The notes beneath the pieces were generated by a model that was not told the DNA's origin, searched no databases, and was given only the letters and a program-made list of their open reading frames with translations. A stretch of 64,000 bases of DNA from an uncultured Roseibium sp. (GTDB lineage Bacteria > Pseudomonadota > Alphaproteobacteria > Rhizobiales > Stappiaceae), in assembly GCF_947499295.1 (NCBI RefSeq), contig NZ_CANMNP010000001.1:186001-250000 (forward strand), read 5' to 3'. Shown in pieces: positions 27,430-37,133 of this stretch. The position numbers and the translations under genes were made by a program. The stretch's first letter is position 1; each line of letters opens with the position of its first letter.

Positions 27430-28782
27430 CTAGTTGTAAGCGGCTACGCCATCATTCCCGGTCAGCACCACAACGCGGCCGCCTGCAACGATTGGTGTCA
27501 CGTAGACATCCGCATTTGTGCGTTGGGTCAGCATCGTGTTGCCGGACGCCGCATCAACAACGGCAATCTGACCATCGCTGGAAAACGCCACAAGCGCACC
27601 ATTTGCAAGAATTGGCCCTGCCCAGTTACGGCGGCGCTTCTTTTTCTCCGGACGTGGAAGCGACGTCGCCCAAAGCGGCTCGCCGGTCTTCAGGTCGAGC
27701 GCGACCATCCGGTCATCCAGGTCCACCATGAAGAGCGCGTTGCCCGAGACGACAGGTGTATGCACGCTGCCCAGATCCTGCTCCCAGCGGCGCTGTCCTG
27801 AGCGAGCGTCAACAGCCACCGTGCGTCCGGCAACCCCAGTCGCATAAACCGTGTTGCCTGCGATTACCGGGCTCGCCGAAACATCGGCAAGGCCCGACAA
27901 GGCAAGCGTCCTAAAGCCTCGGGAAACTCCATCGATCCACTCAGGTTCACCGCTCTTGATATCAATAGCCATGATCTCGCCCGATGAGAACGGAACGATG
28001 ACCTTGTTTCCGGAGATTGCCGGATTGGCTGCAGACAGCAAGCCTGCGGTTTCTTCAACGCCGGCATAGCTCCATGCCACCGAGCCGTCAGACTGAGACA
28101 GTGCATAGACTTCGTTTGACTGGGAAACGACAAAGACGTGCCCTGCCCCTGCAACAGGGGCTCCACGCGCGGGGGTGTCCAGATCCGCGCGCCAGATTTC
28201 ACGTCCAGATCCGGCTTCCAGTGCGACCAGCTGGCGGTAGCTCGTTGCGGCATAAACAATGCCGCTGGCAACCGTTACGCCGCCACCGGGACCAACATCG
28301 CGTTCACCTTCCGGACGCAGATTTGCAGTCCACTGCCGACCGCCTCCGGTTGAGAGCGCCACGACCTCGCCATTCGGCTTGTAAAGATAGATCCTGCTGC
28401 CGTCGCTCACAGGTCTTGAGGAGATCCTGAGAGCAGATGTCGTGAGCCCGCGACCGGATGTACCGATCTGCGTCCGCCAGGCTCTGTTGCCTGATACGGA
28501 AATCGCGATGTTGCCCGGATCATTTGTCAGTCCGCCTCCGGCAGTGGTCCAGCTCTGCCCGCCGGTCGCAGGACCGACTTTCGCAGATTGTCCAAGAGCT
28601 TCAGACGCAGGATCCGCGCCGTCAAAGACGGGCTGGCGGTCGCCAGACAGAATTTTCTCGCGGTTGAACGGGTTTACGTTCTGCGTGAAATCGCTAACTG
28701 AACCGCATCCTGTCAACGCAAGAGACAGTGCAATAACAACCAGCGGCCCGCGCCCCAATGAAGAAACGACTGCTCGTGTCAC
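27430..28782 (-). CDS. bamB: Outer-membrane assembly lipoprotein BamB-like (PQQ beta-propeller)
   Basis: This encodes a 450-aa lipoprotein whose mature part is an eight-bladed beta-propeller of PQQ-like repeats (repeated GxxxWxxxL/VxxP patterns, for example [44 protein letters not shown]). The N-terminus has a signal peptide with lipobox LTGC, so Cys25 is lipidated. It matches BamB, the accessory subunit of the BAM complex. The start overlaps the upstream gene by 4 nt (ATGA type), and der follows downstream. Confidence 0.9.
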   Translation of the reverse strand: MTRAVVSSLGRGPLVVIALSLALTGCGSVSDFTQNVNPFNREKILSGDRQPVFDGADPASEALGQSAKVGPATGGQSWTTAGGGLTNDPGNIAISVSGNRAWRTQIGTSGRGLTTSALRISSRPVSDGSRIYLYKPNGEVVALSTGGGRQWTANLRPEGERDVGPGGGVTVASGIVYAATSYRQLVALEAGSGREIWRADLDTPARGAPVAGAGHVFVVSQSNEVYALSQSDGSVAWSYAGVEETAGLLSAANPAISGNKVIVPFSSGEIMAIDIKSGEPEWIDGVSRGFRTLALSGLADVSASPVIAGNTVYATGVAGRTVAVDARSGQRRWEQDLGSVHTPVVSGNALFMVDLDDRMVALDLKTGEPLWATSLPRPEKKKRRRNWAGPILANGALVAFSSDGQIAVVDAASGNTMLTQRTNADVYVTPIVAGGRVVVLTGNDGVAAYN

Positions 28783-29462
28783 TGGCCAGTTCCTTCACTT
28801 TCAGGAGATGCATCGCCACCGCTGGCACGAATGACATCGCTCAACAGCGAGACGCGCTGACTGACTTCAGCGGGCGTCTCCGGGTCGTCCTCAAGCGCGG
28901 AAATCCATTGTTGTGCCGTTTCAACCTCGCCGCTTTTCCAAGCGCTTAGCGCGAGTAGTTCACGCGCGGCTGCCCGAAATGGACCTGTGTCGGATGTCAA
29001 TCTCTCGACCCTATCGGCCACACCGGTATAATCTTCGCTGTCGACCGCTAGGTAACCGGCGCGAAGGGCAGCAACATCTTTCAAGGCATCGGTAAGGCTG
29101 GCATCTCGCGAAAGCGCATCAAACTGCGCAAGAGCATCAGCAGCCTCGCCGGAATTTGCCAGGTCGGTCGCCTTGCGCAGCTTTGCGAGAGCCGGATATC
29201 CGCCAAGAGCCGATTCCAGTTCTCCATAAAGCGCCGCGGCTTCCTGGTAGTTTTCAGCCTCAGAAAGCCGAACAGCTTCAAAAAACTTGTCGCCAGCGCT
29301 TTGGGCCTGCGTTTCCTGCCAATAGAGCCAACCGCGATAGCCACCAGTACCAATAACGATCAGAACCGCGACACCGATTACCCATGGGCCAAACCGATCC
29401 CAAAGCCGACGGTATTTCTCCTGGCGGATATCTTCATCGACTTCACGAAAAATATCAGACAT
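28779..29462 (-). CDS. YfgM-like membrane-anchored TPR protein
   Basis: This 227-aa protein has a cytosolic N-terminus (MSDIFREVDEDIRQEKYRRLWDRFG), one transmembrane helix (PWVIGVAVLIVIGTGGYRGWLYW), and a periplasmic helical region of TPR-like repeats (YQEAAALYGELESALGGYPALAKL...). The topology and its place directly upstream of bamB-der match YfgM of E. coli, an ancillary subunit of the SecYEG translocon and periplasmic chaperone network. The Sec role here is inferred from family and context. It is probably the first gene of the operon; the 200-bp gap upstream should hold the promoter. Confidence 0.82.
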   Translation of the reverse strand: MSDIFREVDEDIRQEKYRRLWDRFGPWVIGVAVLIVIGTGGYRGWLYWQETQAQSAGDKFFEAVRLSEAENYQEAAALYGELESALGGYPALAKLRKATDLANSGEAADALAQFDALSRDASLTDALKDVAALRAGYLAVDSEDYTGVADRVERLTSDTGPFRAAARELLALSAWKSGEVETAQQWISALEDDPETPAEVSQRVSLLSDVIRASGGDASPESEGTGQ

Positions 29463-29663
29463 ACGTGTCGTGTTCCTGCATTCACTCTACCGGCCCGTCG
29501 CCATGACCGGATCAACACCCCATTGCGCGGGGCGCACATTATCCATTTGATCCGTCTCGGGCAATTCCCAGGACGCGCTTAACATTCTTTTCGTGGCGCA
29601 AGTGGGGCAAACCTCGATGAATTGACAAATCCGCAGAGGTTTTTCATCAGCTGCCCGCGTGTA

Positions 29664-30245
29664 TCAGACTATCGGGACGCCGAAAAGCCAACCATGCAAC
29701 TTCCAGACAAATAGTCCATAGAGAACAATGCCGATCAGAATCACCACAATGTCGGTATGTCTTCCCGGTTCGGCCGTCGCACCGGCAATTTGCCCTGCTC
29801 CGGGTCCACGCCGTTTGACGGAAATCCGATCTGCAACTGCCCAGAGAAAGAAAGTGCCAAACAAAAGAACGGAGGCAAGATCACCGTTTGCCAGCAAGTG
29901 CGAGAGCGCCCAAAGTTTGATCGCGACAAGCATCGGATGTTTCAGGGCGCGTCTGATCCTGCACGGCACGTACGCTGCCACGAGAAAGATAAAAACCGGC
30001 ACCATAAGCAACATGGTCACATGACGCAGCCAAAGCGGCGGATCATATAGCAGCGGCGGCCCTTCAAACCTTGCGACACCGTAGCCGTAAATTATCAGAG
30101 CGAAACCGGCAATCGAGACCAGCGCAAAGACGCCCTTGTAGGCATTTTCACCGATTTTCGAGATCAATCCCGCCCGCGTGGCAGGGACCATTGGCAAAAC
30201 GTGTATTGCGAAAAACAGGACTAGTCCTGTTATCAAGATCGCCAT
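29664..30245 (-). CDS. NnrU family integral membrane protein
   Basis: The 193-aa protein has five to six membrane helices and the family's opening MAILITGLVLFFAIHVLPM plus RxGLISKIGENAYKG. Other conserved parts are the RHVTMLLM... segment and RRALKHPMLVAIKLWALSHLLANGDLASVLLFG. NnrU was named from nitric-oxide-linked genes in Rhodobacter, and relatives occur next to denitrification genes or alone; here no denitrification gene is nearby. The ATG at 30245 fits family starts better than the frame extension to 30272. Confidence 0.85.
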   Translation of the reverse strand: MAILITGLVLFFAIHVLPMVPATRAGLISKIGENAYKGVFALVSIAGFALIIYGYGVARFEGPPLLYDPPLWLRHVTMLLMVPVFIFLVAAYVPCRIRRALKHPMLVAIKLWALSHLLANGDLASVLLFGTFFLWAVADRISVKRRGPGAGQIAGATAEPGRHTDIVVILIGIVLYGLFVWKLHGWLFGVPIV

Positions 30246-30348
30246 GAATTCTCTCCCTCGAACCACCGGCAATTGGCAGGTCCGATCAGCAAAAGTGACA
30301 GGACCTCAGGCGGAACATAAGAGCCCCACAAAGCCACTGCAACCGCCG

Positions 30349-31482
30349 CTATTGCAAGAGTTGGTTTGCGGCGACGGCAGACAAGGGATCAGGACGCTCG
30401 GCAGAGTGCTCAATGCCAACAAAAGTGTCTGTTTCCCCGGATTTCAGGATTGAAGCCATGACATCGACCGCGTGCAGAGCACGGTCTAATGAGCAACGGA
30501 AATCACCGCCAAGAAGAATGGATTGAACCATATCGGCAAGGCCAGCTGATCGATAGTTGGCATGAGCGGTTTCGGTTTCCTTCACATTGGCTACAGCAAA
30601 GGGATGTCCGGATTGATCCAGACGCCTGATCCCGCCATCGGGTCCCGCCCATTCCACTTCACCGCCAAAAAAGTTCGGATCCGGCAGAAAGAGCGAACCT
30701 TTTGTGCCGTATATTTCCATAGGAGCATGACGATGGGCCCAGACATCCCAACTGGCTGAAAGTGTCACGGAAGCTTCATTTTCAAATTCGAGCAGCGATT
30801 GGATAGTGGTCGGCGTTTCAACCCGAATGCGTTCGCCAGATCTCGACCCGCTTTCGATGGTTCGCTCTTTGAAGGCGGAGGACGAAAGTGCCCCAACACG
30901 CTTAACTGGACCGATGAGATTGACCAGAGCTGCGATGTAATAGGGGCCCAGATCGAAAATCGGTCCACCACCTGATTTATAGAAAAAGTCAGGATTTGGA
31001 TGCCAGCTTTCCATCCCGTGACTGAGAACATGACAAGTGCCTCCAATCACATCTCCGATCAACCCGCCGTCCAGAGCCGTTCTGGCTGTCTGTTGCGCGC
31101 CACCGAGAAATGTGTCCGGTGCACATCCGACTTTCAGGCCTTTTTTCTTGGCCAGGTCACCCAAGGCCATGCCATCCTTAATGGACAGCGCCAGGGGCTT
31201 TTCAGAATAAACGTGTTTGTCGTGGGCCAGGATCTCATGAGAGACAAGGTAGTGCGCATCAGGCACGGTCAGATTGACTATCAGGTCGATGTCCTCGGCC
31301 AGTAACAAGTCATGTACCGTCAAGGCGCGAATACCATAATAATCCGCCTTAATCTCAGCCGCCTCCCTACTCAGATCAGCACATGCCCGTATTTCTAATC
31401 CGGTAAATGCTGGGGCCAGATCGAAATAGGTTTTTGAGATATTTCCGCAGCCGATGATGCCAATGCCCATTCGGTCAGTCAC
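30349..31482 (-). CDS. Gfo/Idh/MocA-family oxidoreductase
   Basis: This is an NAD(P)-dependent dehydrogenase of the Gfo/Idh/MocA type: Rossmann motif GIGIIGCGNISKTYF, the substrate-site motif SEKPLALSIKDG (EKP, with catalytic Lys), and a C-terminal alpha/beta domain with GGGPIFDLGPYYIAALVNLIGP. These enzymes oxidise sugars, inositols or related compounds, and the substrate is unknown. I start at the GTG at 31482, which has GGGAGG 5 nt upstream; ATG at 31470 and extensions to 31545 are alternatives. No transporter is adjacent. Confidence 0.88.
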   Translation of the reverse strand: MTDRMGIGIIGCGNISKTYFDLAPAFTGLEIRACADLSREAAEIKADYYGIRALTVHDLLLAEDIDLIVNLTVPDAHYLVSHEILAHDKHVYSEKPLALSIKDGMALGDLAKKKGLKVGCAPDTFLGGAQQTARTALDGGLIGDVIGGTCHVLSHGMESWHPNPDFFYKSGGGPIFDLGPYYIAALVNLIGPVKRVGALSSSAFKERTIESGSRSGERIRVETPTTIQSLLEFENEASVTLSASWDVWAHRHAPMEIYGTKGSLFLPDPNFFGGEVEWAGPDGGIRRLDQSGHPFAVANVKETETAHANYRSAGLADMVQSILLGGDFRCSLDRALHAVDVMASILKSGETDTFVGIEHSAERPDPLSAVAANQLLQ

Positions 31483-31616
31483 AGGCGCCTCCCATATTCC
31501 GCGATTGGCTGTCGCGGAAAACAATAGGCGGTGCATCTGACACACATCAAGCGCTTAAGTTGTATCTTCGACTGTTCTGGTTGATGGCACTACCGGTAGA
31601 AGATCGAATTGGCGGT

Positions 31617-32024
31617 TCAGTTACTGGATGCACATGCCTTGCAGGTACCCCGCAGTTCAATTGTGGTGCGAGACAATCGAAACCCCTGCTGCTCCGTCCA
31701 ATTACGTAGCAAGTCGATTGCTTTTTCCGGTGTAAATTCAGACACATCGCCGCATCTTTCGCAAATGGCGAAAGCAGCGGCGCCGTGGGCCGCGCAACCT
31801 GTATGAGCACAGGCCACAAAAGCGTTCAGGCTTTCCAGCCTGTGCACCATGCCGTATTCGACCAGCTTGTCCAATGCTCTATAGACCTGAAGAGGGGCGC
31901 GGAACCCGTCGTCGCGCAACTGATCCAGAATAGCGTAAGCTGTCAGCGGACCACCTGCGCCCGATAGAGAACCAAAGACCAGCGCCTGATTCTTGGTCAA
32001 TTCAGGATGCGTTTCAGCGCTCAC
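31617..32024 (-). CDS. zur: Fur-family zinc uptake regulator Zur
   Basis: This encodes a ~136-aa Fur-family repressor with a winged-helix N-domain (LTKNQALVFGSL..., LQVYRALDKLVEYGMVHRLESLNAF) and a C-domain with two CxxC pairs (CERCGDV and CKACASS) forming the structural zinc site. Its place at the end of znuC-znuB identifies it as Zur rather than Fur. I prefer the GTG at 32024: it overlaps the znuB stop as GTGA and has GGAG 7 nt upstream. The ATG at 32057 would overlap znuB by 37 nt with a weak ribosome-binding site. Confidence 0.88.
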   Translation of the reverse strand: MSAETHPELTKNQALVFGSLSGAGGPLTAYAILDQLRDDGFRAPLQVYRALDKLVEYGMVHRLESLNAFVACAHTGCAAHGAAAFAICERCGDVSEFTPEKAIDLLRNWTEQQGFRLSRTTIELRGTCKACASSN

Positions 32025-32848
32025 GGCTGGTCTCCACTTCTGTTTGTTCTCATCCACTTTACCAAAAGCCCACCGGGAACAAGGCTCAGCGTGAACAGGA
32101 CCACTGCAGCCACGACGATTGAAGGGCCGGAAGGTGTATCATAATTGAGAGAGGCATAGAGCCCCCCGACCACCGATGCACTTCCGATAATGGCCGCAAG
32201 TACCGCCATTTGCTCCGGCGTGGCAGAGAGCCTGCGCACCGCTGCGGCGGGAATGATCAAAAGTGCCGTAATCAGCAACGCTCCGATGATCTTGAGAGAA
32301 ATTGCGATAACAATCGCTGTCAGAATCATGAAGATCAATTCTGTGCGCTCAGGCCGCAGTCCCTCTCCGGCGGCAAGATCAGGACTTACTGTTGCAGCAA
32401 AAAGCTGCCGCCAGATGAGTGCCAGAACCATGAGCACAATTCCGCCCCCAGCATAGATCAGCGCAATGTCGATGCGTGTAACAGCCAGAATATCGCCAAA
32501 CAGCAGTCCGAGCAGGTCGACGCGGACCCAGGTCATGAATGCAAGGCAAACCAGTCCGAGTGCCAGGGCTGAATGTGAAAGCAACCCCAGCAGGGCGTCC
32601 GACGACAGGGTGTCATTCCGGCGCAACAGAACCAAAAGCATTGCAATCACAACCGAAACGGCTCCAACTGCAAGTGTCGTGTTGATACTGAGCAATAAAG
32701 ACAGGGCCACGCCCAGAAGTGCAGCATGCGAAAGTGTATCACCGAAATAGGCCATTCGACGCCAGACGATGAAACAGCCAAGCGGACCGGCAACAAGCGC
32801 CACCCCTATTCCGGCGACAAGCGCTCTTGTGAAAAAGTCATCGAGCAT
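32021..32848 (-). CDS. znuB: Zinc ABC transporter permease ZnuB
   Basis: ZnuB is the membrane permease of the ZnuABC high-affinity zinc importer. From the ATG at 32848 the protein (275 aa) has about eight or nine membrane helices and the family blocks FIVWRRMAYFGDTLSHAALLGVAL, LIFMILTAIVIAISLKIIGALLI and SYDTPSGPSIV-like end region (SLNYDTPSGPSIVVAAV). A GGAG ribosome-binding site lies inside the end of znuC. It overlaps znuC by 11 nt and zur by 4 nt, indicating tight translational coupling. Confidence 0.93.
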   Translation of the reverse strand: MLDDFFTRALVAGIGVALVAGPLGCFIVWRRMAYFGDTLSHAALLGVALSLLLSINTTLAVGAVSVVIAMLLVLLRRNDTLSSDALLGLLSHSALALGLVCLAFMTWVRVDLLGLLFGDILAVTRIDIALIYAGGGIVLMVLALIWRQLFAATVSPDLAAGEGLRPERTELIFMILTAIVIAISLKIIGALLITALLIIPAAAVRRLSATPEQMAVLAAIIGSASVVGGLYASLNYDTPSGPSIVVAAVVLFTLSLVPGGLLVKWMRTNRSGDQP

Positions 32849-33683
32849 TTTGGCGCTCCAACTGCACTTCAGCGCCATCATCGCCATGATCGTGCTCATG
32901 GTGCTCGCCCAGACAATCCGAACAAAGAGAACCGTCGATGTGCTGCACTTTCCCGCCGGGTAGATGAACGTGATCATGATGATGTTCGTAAACGGCCAGC
33001 GCCGTTCCGGAACGCGCGCCGAAAAGAGCCTGATAATTGACATTCTGACTGACATCGGAAGGCGTTCCGCGGCAACAGACATGCCCGTTCAGACAAATGA
33101 CCTGATCCGCCGCCGCCATGACCACATGGAGGTCGTGAGAGATCATCAAGATACCGCAGCCCAGGGTTCCTCGGATTTCGGAAATCAGATCGTAGATTGC
33201 GATTTCACCGGCATAGTCAACGCCCTGTACCGGTTCATCGAGTACAAGCAGCCCAGGAGCCCGGGCGATGGCGCGGGCCAGCATTACGCGTTGCAACTCA
33301 CCGCCGGACAATGAGCGCATCTCTGCATCAATGAGCCGTTTCGCTCCTGTTTTTTCAAGAGCCTCAACGCATTCAGCATCAGTCAATGGGTTCGTCAGGC
33401 GTAGAAAACGCCGAACACTCAACGGCAGAGTCCAGTCAATTGAAAGCTTCTGGGGAACATAACCTACTGTGAGGCCTCGGCTTCTTACGGCACGGCCTTC
33501 GTTCGGCTTCATGATGCCGAGCGCCATTTTCGCTGTCGTCGACTTGCCTGACCCGTTGGGCCCGATCAGGGTCACGATTTCACCTGCCTCAACAGACAGA
33601 TCGACACCCCTTACCAGCCAATCGGTGCCTTTCTGAATCCCTGCCCGGTCGAGCTTCACCAGACTGGTTTCTGATTTTGTCAT
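32838..33683 (-). CDS. znuC: Zinc ABC transporter ATP-binding protein ZnuC
   Basis: ZnuC powers the ZnuABC importer. The ATPase has Walker A GPNGSGKSTTAKMALG, signature LSGGELQRVMLARAIA, Walker B LLVLDEPVQGVD and H-loop ISHDLHVV. The C-terminal extension is His-rich (EHHHDHVHLPGG and GEHHEHDHGDDG), as seen in several ZnuC proteins and probably zinc-binding. The ATG at 33683 follows a good ribosome-binding site. No znuA (periplasmic binding protein) is present in the window, although it is usually adjacent or divergent. Confidence 0.93.
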   Translation of the reverse strand: MTKSETSLVKLDRAGIQKGTDWLVRGVDLSVEAGEIVTLIGPNGSGKSTTAKMALGIMKPNEGRAVRSRGLTVGYVPQKLSIDWTLPLSVRRFLRLTNPLTDAECVEALEKTGAKRLIDAEMRSLSGGELQRVMLARAIARAPGLLVLDEPVQGVDYAGEIAIYDLISEIRGTLGCGILMISHDLHVVMAAADQVICLNGHVCCRGTPSDVSQNVNYQALFGARSGTALAVYEHHHDHVHLPGGKVQHIDGSLCSDCLGEHHEHDHGDDGAEVQLERQNAR

Positions 33684-33727
33684 GTTTTGAAGGCCAGTTC
33701 TGCTCAAAATGTGCGTCGTCCGAGGGC

Positions 33728-33740
33728 GTTACTTTATAAC
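33728..33740. promoter_or_regulatory. Candidate Zur box upstream of znuC
   Basis: GTTACTTTATAAC differs at one defined position from the AT-rich Zur core GTTAT-NNN-ATAAC used by rhizobial and related Zur proteins, and it keeps the symmetric GTTA...TAAC ends. It is 45 nt upstream of the znuC ATG, where Zur repressor sites normally lie, and the operon encodes Zur itself. The motif is seen; binding is inference. Confidence 0.55.
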
Positions 33741-33854
33741 ACAAATACCCGTCAACCCCATTGCTTGCAACTTCAACCTCCGCTGTTTAACAATCCAGTC
33801 AAATTGACGTTTTGCCGTGACTAGCCAAGGCACAGCCAGCTTCAGGATCAACCA

Positions 33855-35258
33855 ATGATATTTCCATGCATTTTGTCGGGAGGCGTTGGAACGCGCCTGT
33901 GGCCCTTGTCGCGCAAGGACAGACCCAAACAGTTTTTGACGATTTTCGATGGTGACAGCCTGTTTCAGAAAACCTGCAAGCGTGTTCAGGCCTCCGGGTT
34001 CGCGGACCCGATCGTGATCGGGAGCAACAATCATCGCTTCCTGATTGGAGAACAGCTTGCGGAGCTTGGCATCGATGCGCAGTCCATTCTACTTGAACCA
34101 GTCGGCCGCAACACAGCTCCCCCTGCCCTGATGGCGGCGATGACAGCGGTTGAGACCGACCCGGATGCCCTTGTCCTTCTTTTGCCCTCTGATCACCTGA
34201 TCCGAAAGGAAGATGAATTCATTGCTTCCGTTGTGAACGCCGAGGGTGCCGCCAGAAACGGCGCAATCGTTACTTTCGGGATTACTCCGACGGAACCTAA
34301 TACCGGTTACGGCTACATTAAAGTAGTCTCGGGCAGTGACCCGGTACGACCGGTGGATGCATTCGTGGAAAAGCCCGACCACGCCCGCGCGGAAGAATTC
34401 TTGCGGGCCGGCGACTATTTTTGGAACGCAGGCATCTTTCTCTATTCGGCCAAGACGATGATTGCCGCGTTCAAATCGCTGCAACCGAAGCTTTTTGAAG
34501 ATGTCAGCGCGGTAATGAAAACGCGGCATGCTGACCTCGACTTCACCCGCCTGGACACCGCCACCTTCGAAAAGCTCGACAACATTTCGATCGACTACGC
34601 GATTATGGAAAAGGCCAGCAATGTCGTTTGCGCTCCTGTTGCACCGGAATGGGATGATTTGGGTTCGTGGTCGGCCATCTGGACGGTTCTGGACAAGGAC
34701 GGAGACGGCAACTCCGCTTTGGGCGATGCCCGGTTTCTCGGATCCAAGGACTGCCTTGCCTTTGCCGATAAAGGCCTGGTTTCGGTTATCGGACTTGAAA
34801 ATGTGATGGTGATTGCCACTGCCGACAGCGTGCTTGTTGCACACAAGGACCGGGCACAAGATGTCAAGGATGTGGTCGAACAGCTGAAGTCCGAAGGCCG
34901 TGAAGAAGCCGAAAAGCATCCTCGCGCCTACAAGCCTTGGGGTTACACGGAACGGATCAGTGCGGGAGACAGATTTTCCGTACAATCCATGCTCATCAAG
35001 CCCGGCAAACAACTCAGCCTGCAGAGCCATCTGCACAGAGCTGAGCATTGGGTTGTTGTTTCTGGCACTGTGGAAGTCACGATCGATGGCGATACACGTC
35101 TTTTGACAGAAAACCAGTCCGCCTATGTCCCGCTTGGCGCTCGTCACACGCTCACAAATCCGGGTAAAATTCCGGTGCGGATGATCGAGGTGCAGTCCGG
35201 AACTTATCTCAGCGAGGATGACATAATTCGCTACGATAAAGCATCACGCATCGAATAG
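33855..35258 (+). CDS. manC: Mannose-1-phosphate guanylyltransferase / mannose-6-phosphate isomerase
   Basis: This bifunctional enzyme makes GDP-mannose precursors for surface polysaccharide. The N-terminal nucleotidyltransferase domain opens ILSGGVGTRLWPLSRKDRPKQFL, with VEKPDHARAEEFL and IMEKA. The C-terminal cupin (residues ~350-467) has the type II isomerase motif with QSHLHRAEHWVVVSGT. The length, 467 aa, is as expected. No other polysaccharide gene is close by; manC is divergent from znuCB-zur across a 171-bp gap. Confidence 0.93.
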   Translation: MIFPCILSGGVGTRLWPLSRKDRPKQFLTIFDGDSLFQKTCKRVQASGFADPIVIGSNNHRFLIGEQLAELGIDAQSILLEPVGRNTAPPALMAAMTAVETDPDALVLLLPSDHLIRKEDEFIASVVNAEGAARNGAIVTFGITPTEPNTGYGYIKVVSGSDPVRPVDAFVEKPDHARAEEFLRAGDYFWNAGIFLYSAKTMIAAFKSLQPKLFEDVSAVMKTRHADLDFTRLDTATFEKLDNISIDYAIMEKASNVVCAPVAPEWDDLGSWSAIWTVLDKDGDGNSALGDARFLGSKDCLAFADKGLVSVIGLENVMVIATADSVLVAHKDRAQDVKDVVEQLKSEGREEAEKHPRAYKPWGYTERISAGDRFSVQSMLIKPGKQLSLQSHLHRAEHWVVVSGTVEVTIDGDTRLLTENQSAYVPLGARHTLTNPGKIPVRMIEVQSGTYLSEDDIIRYDKASRIE

Positions 35259-35382
35259 TATTTCGGACTTTTCTGTGATGCTTTCTTGCCTTCGGTGCTG
35301 AAATCCGGCAAGACTTCACGTAGTCCATCGCGCACTTTCCAATCACTGTGCGCCTAGAAAGCGACACGTTGGGAACTTGCCT

Positions 35383-36588
35383 ATGCATCATGTCTATCTC
35401 TGTGATTTCGTCAGGACACCGATCGGTCGGTTTGGTGGAATGCTGTCCTCGGTTCGTGCCGACAATCTTGGCGCAATCCCGATACAGGCCCTAATGGAAA
35501 GAAATTCGGAAACGGACTGGACAGAAGTCGACGACGTTTTTTTCGGATGCGCCAACCAGGCCGGCGAAGACAATCGCAATGTTGCTCGGATGTCCGCTTT
35601 GCTGGCGGGCCTTCCCGAGACCGTCCCGGGAATGACGTTGAACAGGCTCTGCGGTTCAGGCATGGACGCGGTCATGACAGCTGCCCGGGCCATCAAGTCT
35701 GGTGAGATGGATCTTGCGATTGCCGGTGGTGTCGAAAGCATGTCCAGGGCACCTTTCGTGATGCCAAAAGCGGAAAGTGCCTATTCTCGGAATGCCGAAA
35801 TCTACGATACGACCATTGGCTGGCGATTCGTAAATCCGTTGATGAAAAGCCAGTACGGCATCGATTCCATGCCGGAAACTGCCGAAAACGTTGCCGAAGA
35901 CTTCCGCATCTCCCGGCACGACCAGGATGCGTTTGCGTTGCGAAGCCAACTGCGGGCCGAGGCCGCCAAGTTGTCGGGCCGCTTCGCAGAGGAAATCGTT
36001 CCGGTCATGATCCCCCAGCGCAAAGGCGACCCTGTCCTTGTAGATACCGACGAGCATCCGCGAGCAGGAACGACGCTCGAGTCGCTGTCGGCACTCAAAG
36101 CGCCTTTCCGTGAAGGGGGTACGGTGACCGCTGGAAATGCTTCGGGAGTGAACGACGGGGCTGCGGCGCTTCTGATTGCATCAGAAGCTGCCGTTACCAA
36201 GCACAAACTAACCCCGGTTGCTCGCATTGTCGGCGGTGCAACGGCAGGTGTACCGCCGAGGATCATGGGAATTGGCCCAGCTCCAGCCACCCGCAAACTT
36301 TGCGCCCGGCTTGGACTTTCGCTTTCTGAGTTTGACGTTATCGAGCTGAACGAAGCATTTGCGGCTCAAGCAATTGCAGTGATGCGTGACCTTGGCCTTC
36401 CCGAAGACAGTGACGTATTGAACCCGAATGGTGGCGCTATTGCTCTTGGCCATCCTTTGGGTATGTCGGGCGCAAGAATTGTCGGATCAGCTGCGCTAGA
36501 GTTGCGTAAGCGGGGTGGCAAACTGGCGCTGGCCACCATGTGCATCGGTGTCGGTCAGGGAATTGCCCTTTCCCTTGCCTCGGTATGA
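35383..36588 (+). CDS. 3-oxoadipyl-CoA / acetyl-CoA thiolase (PcaF-like)
   Basis: This 401-aa thiolase closely matches PcaF (beta-ketoadipyl-CoA thiolase): [32 protein letters not shown], the acyl-enzyme Cys in [44 protein letters not shown], His in [11 protein letters not shown], and Cys in CIGVGQG. PcaF finishes the beta-ketoadipate pathway for aromatic compounds, yet no other pca gene is here, so another acyl-CoA role is possible. The ATG at 35383 is preferred over a TTG two codons upstream. The 3' end overlaps a convergent orphan gene. Confidence 0.88.
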   Translation: MHHVYLCDFVRTPIGRFGGMLSSVRADNLGAIPIQALMERNSETDWTEVDDVFFGCANQAGEDNRNVARMSALLAGLPETVPGMTLNRLCGSGMDAVMTAARAIKSGEMDLAIAGGVESMSRAPFVMPKAESAYSRNAEIYDTTIGWRFVNPLMKSQYGIDSMPETAENVAEDFRISRHDQDAFALRSQLRAEAAKLSGRFAEEIVPVMIPQRKGDPVLVDTDEHPRAGTTLESLSALKAPFREGGTVTAGNASGVNDGAAALLIASEAAVTKHKLTPVARIVGGATAGVPPRIMGIGPAPATRKLCARLGLSLSEFDVIELNEAFAAQAIAVMRDLGLPEDSDVLNPNGGAIALGHPLGMSGARIVGSAALELRKRGGKLALATMCIGVGQGIALSLASV

Positions 36589-36972
36589 CGCGTCCCACTC
36601 GATCGGATGGGGGCGGGACAAGTACTCGGTTTCGACCACGGATTCGTTCGCTTCGGTCCGCCTTGATGCGCGTTTGCGCTTGAGATCTGCTTCCACTTCG
36701 CCAAGACGGTCCGACAATCTTTCAAACAGCGATGTCGGCAACCTCATCGTTTCGACATATATCGAGACAAATTCGTCTGTTATTTCGCTCAAACTGACCG
36801 ACCTGAACTCTTTGTGAACCTCTTTTGCGAGGTCGCCCAACTCAACAGCATCCTCAACCTGGGGTTGAATTTCTGCAGTTGTCCGATCCGTATTTTGAGC
36901 AACCCAGAGCGCTGCAAAGACAGATAAGAACGTAAAAACAAATATATGCAGATTTTTGATGAAATATCGCAT
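36496..36972 (-). CDS. Membrane-anchored orphan protein
   Basis: The product is 158 aa: a short basic N-terminus and one membrane helix ([18 protein letters not shown]), then a charged helical periplasmic or cytosolic part ([42 protein letters not shown]) and a disordered end. No family is recognised. The last ~93 nt are antisense to the thiolase gene. A perfect CtrA-type site lies 19 nt upstream of the ATG, and this makes a real gene more credible. The alternative start at 36987 adds five residues. Confidence 0.55.
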   Translation of the reverse strand: MRYFIKNLHIFVFTFLSVFAALWVAQNTDRTTAEIQPQVEDAVELGDLAKEVHKEFRSVSLSEITDEFVSIYVETMRLPTSLFERLSDRLGEVEADLKRKRASRRTEANESVVETEYLSRPHPIEWDASYRGKGKGNSLTDTDAHGGQRQFATPLTQL

Positions 36973-36990
36973 TGCAACCCCGAGCACTCG

Positions 36991-37006
36991 TTAACAAATT
37001 GTTAAC
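36991..37006. promoter_or_regulatory. Perfect CtrA full-site match
   Basis: TTAACAAATTGTTAAC fits TTAA-N7-TTAAC exactly and is also palindromic. It lies between the orphan minus-strand gene (start 36972) and the 37-kb intergenic region. Response regulator CtrA uses such sites in alphaproteobacteria. With only 19 nt to the ATG, binding would more likely repress, or the start may lie further in. Confidence 0.5.
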
Positions 37007-37133
37007 TTATCTCACTCGTAGCTGTCAAAACCCTGGGGTGCAACCTGACGCATTCAGTTTTAAGTTGTATATTAACGATCATAGTTAATGGGTGCGAACT
37101 GCCGTTCTCACGGTTCGAGACAATCAGGTTTTG

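Noticed and set aside
34089..35147. Long open frame of 352 codons antisense to manC
   Set aside because: It overlaps the whole manC gene, which has strong family motifs, and its translation shows no domain. Long antisense frames are common in GC-rich coding DNA.
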